From Vanilla planifolia (Eukaryota; Streptophyta; Magnoliopsida; Asparagales; Orchidaceae): a stretch of DNA of 64,000 bases. The number at the start of each line of letters is the position of its first letter. Position 1 is the first letter of the stretch. Of the stretch, positions 62,101 to 64,000 are shown one piece after another. A program made the position numbers and the translations under genes. The notes below the pieces were generated by a model. It made no database searches. It saw only the letters and a list, made by a program, of their open reading frames with translations, and was not told the origin of the DNA. Location: NCBI GenBank assembly GCA_023846275.1, contig CM043874.1, positions 26,943,630 through 27,007,629 on the forward strand. The letters are read 5' to 3'.

Positions 62101-64000
62101 TGATTTTTTTTTTGCATGTGTGTGATCCTCCCTTTCCAAGTTGATCTGCAATATTAAGATTTGGAGAAGTTCTACAAATATTAATCTTACCTAATGCCAA
62201 AAAGAACTCTATGGGATAAGGATGTATAATCTCATAAGGGAATAACTTTCTTTTACTTTCTCCAATCATGATTCAAATGGGAGCTACATGATTGATGCCC
62301 CTCGCATTGGGATGTGTTGGATGAGGCTAAGCTTGACTTGATTCAATTGAGCTTCAATGATGATGCATTGAATCAAACCTCACCATGAAAGCATCAAAAT
62401 TGTGTCCCACTTTCACATGCCAATTAAGGAGTGAAACAAGGAATGGCAGGTTAAACAATGTATGGAATAAATTATTCCTAGTAAAACAAGTTGATTAACT
62501 TTATCAAGATGTGCATTTGTTCGATCATTTACCTAGCTAAGACTTTAACCTGCCTAGGGTAATAAACTCCTCATTGTGGATAAATATTCCAATGGGAGAA
62601 ACTTAATTGGCAATGTAGAACATAGATTTGGTGTTCTCGTAAGAGGCCATTTGCAAGTCTAAAGAGCCAAAAATATTAACAAGAGCATCAAAAAAATGTT
62701 GGCACATGAAATTACTTTGACACATGTGTAGAGCTTGATCCTATTTATGCATGTCGATACGTGATGATGCATGTTTATTAATCTTGAAGAAAAGAGAGAA
62801 AAAATATGTAACACACAATTGTATAGTGCATAAAAACCTCATTGGTAGAAAAACTCTAAACTTAAAGGGCAAAAAGATCCATTGCAAATGAGGGAGTTTA
62901 TTATTACTGAGAAAATTGGTGAAGGTCAGAACATAGATGCTCAACCATAGAGAAAGCTAAGACTTCGATGAACTCAAGTAATATATCTATGTATAGTGGG
63001 GGAATAAGAATGTCACTCTTGTTGTGTGCTTTAGAAAATTAGAGAGAGTATTGAACTAAAGTGGTTGAGAATTATAGATAGATATTAAAGAATAAAAGGA
63101 CTTAGAGCTTTGAGCCTTTTTGACATGGTGGAAGTAGGTTTTTATGAGAGTCTAATAGTTGGTTGATGTAAGATATGGGATAAGAAAATGCAAAGGCATG
63201 TTGGATAAGCAAATGAATACATTCCACTCTAAAAGAGACCAGTTACCCACATTGCAAGGTATGGTCTATGTGATAATGGCAAACCAACAAAAAGAGTGGA
63301 GCTCAATCAAAAGTTTTGTCAGGACATATCTTGCTTAAAAAGATTGACTTATTGATTTGATTAAACCAAGAAAGCCTTGGAGAAAATTCTAAAAGAAAAA
63401 CAAGGAAGAAAAAGTGGAATAGGTTTGAACATGAATCTTCCAATCCAAACATCATGGTCGAGCCACGATGTCTGAGGAAAAAATATTACCTATTCAAGTT
63501 GACTACACGAGGCAAAAAATATGATAGAGGACAAAAAAAATTAAAAAATAAAACCTAAACTTATCAATCACATCTTATCATCTCTCATGCCATCTTCATT
63601 GAACCTACTAATTGAAGGTGGTTAATACAATCACAATACTATTTCAAGTAGGGGCCTTGATTGTACACAAACGATTAACAACAATGGCTACTAAAACATA
63701 GGCAATTTTGGTTGCCAATTGACCAATGCACTAATTATCGTAGCAGAGATCGATAGTCTTCTGCTAGTGTTAGGCATGCCCCCATTGTCTTTTATTATCT
63801 TTTATTTCTATTTCAACTCCATATACTCTAAAAAAATCATTTAATCAAAAGATATCCTGAAAAATAATTTCTCTCTCAATTTGAATTTATAAGCACCACT
63901 TCTTCCCTACAAGGAAAAACTAACCGTCTTCCAAACCGGCAAAATAAAGCAAATTAAGGACAAAGGTAGGCCAAGACCATGCATAACAACCAGATAAAGG
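62101..64000. other. Unassigned DNA to the right edge
   Basis: Only short frames on either strand (for example 62084-62269 and 62741-62944, minus), none with a known domain. Base composition is a little less AT-rich than the middle of the window, so decayed retroelement sequence is the likeliest content. Confidence 0.35.

Noticed and set aside
1-64000. CRISPR arrays, tRNA or rRNA genes, organellar insertions, bacterial operons
   Set aside because: No regularly spaced repeats, tRNA B-box-like arms, rRNA core sequence or dense collinear genes were seen on either strand.

Overview
This is nuclear DNA from a flowering plant. The evidence is a coding exon of a plant-type non-lysosomal glucosylceramidase, L1-type LINEs with a DUF4283/zinc-knuckle ORF1 and a 3' RNase H domain, Sirevirus-like Copia copies primed by initiator-Met tRNA, and Ty3/Gypsy copies. 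The DNA is very AT-rich and gene-poor. I could not place the species.

The only host gene I can support lies at the left edge on the minus strand. Its promoter and a spliced 5' leader (about 6.4-6.99 kb) are followed by a 4.3 kb intron holding a Copia fossil. The first coding exon (2021-2136) encodes the N-terminus of a GBA2-type glucosylceramidase. The rest of the gene lies beyond position 1, across an intron of at least 2 kb that carries an LTR-derived repeat. The second leader exon has two ATGTGCAG acceptors 31 bases apart. The choice between them keeps or removes an upstream ORF that overlaps the main start codon.

From about 7 kb to the right edge the window is mostly a graveyard of retroelements. 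In order: AT-rich spacer (7-11.6 kb); an isolated Copia LTR (11.6-12.7 kb, minus); a near full-length, dead L1-type LINE (12.7-17.2 kb, plus); a large Sirevirus-like Copia fossil with both LTRs, PBS and PPT recognisable (about 17.95-26.2 kb, minus); an AT-rich tract with (TG)n and (AT)38 microsatellites (26-29 kb); very degraded LTR-like material (29-38.5 kb); a Ty3/Gypsy fossil (38.55-45.7 kb, plus) with a 5'-truncated LINE inside it; LTR-like remnants (45.8-48.8 kb); a 0.9-1.0 kb sequence duplicated in direct orientation (48.8-51.06 kb); a Ty3/Gypsy gag-protease fragment with PBS (51.06-52.6 kb, minus); a solo LTR with an intact 5-bp target duplication (54206-56395); a Ty3/Gypsy gag-to-integrase fossil (56.4-59.6 kb, plus); and LTR-like or unrecognised sequence to the end.

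I saw no tRNA, rRNA, CRISPR array or bacterial-type operon, and no convincing new biological system. The best leads are the glucosylceramidase leader with its tandem acceptors, the solo LTR with its target duplication and internal 69-bp repeat, and the nesting order of the LINEs and LTR elements.
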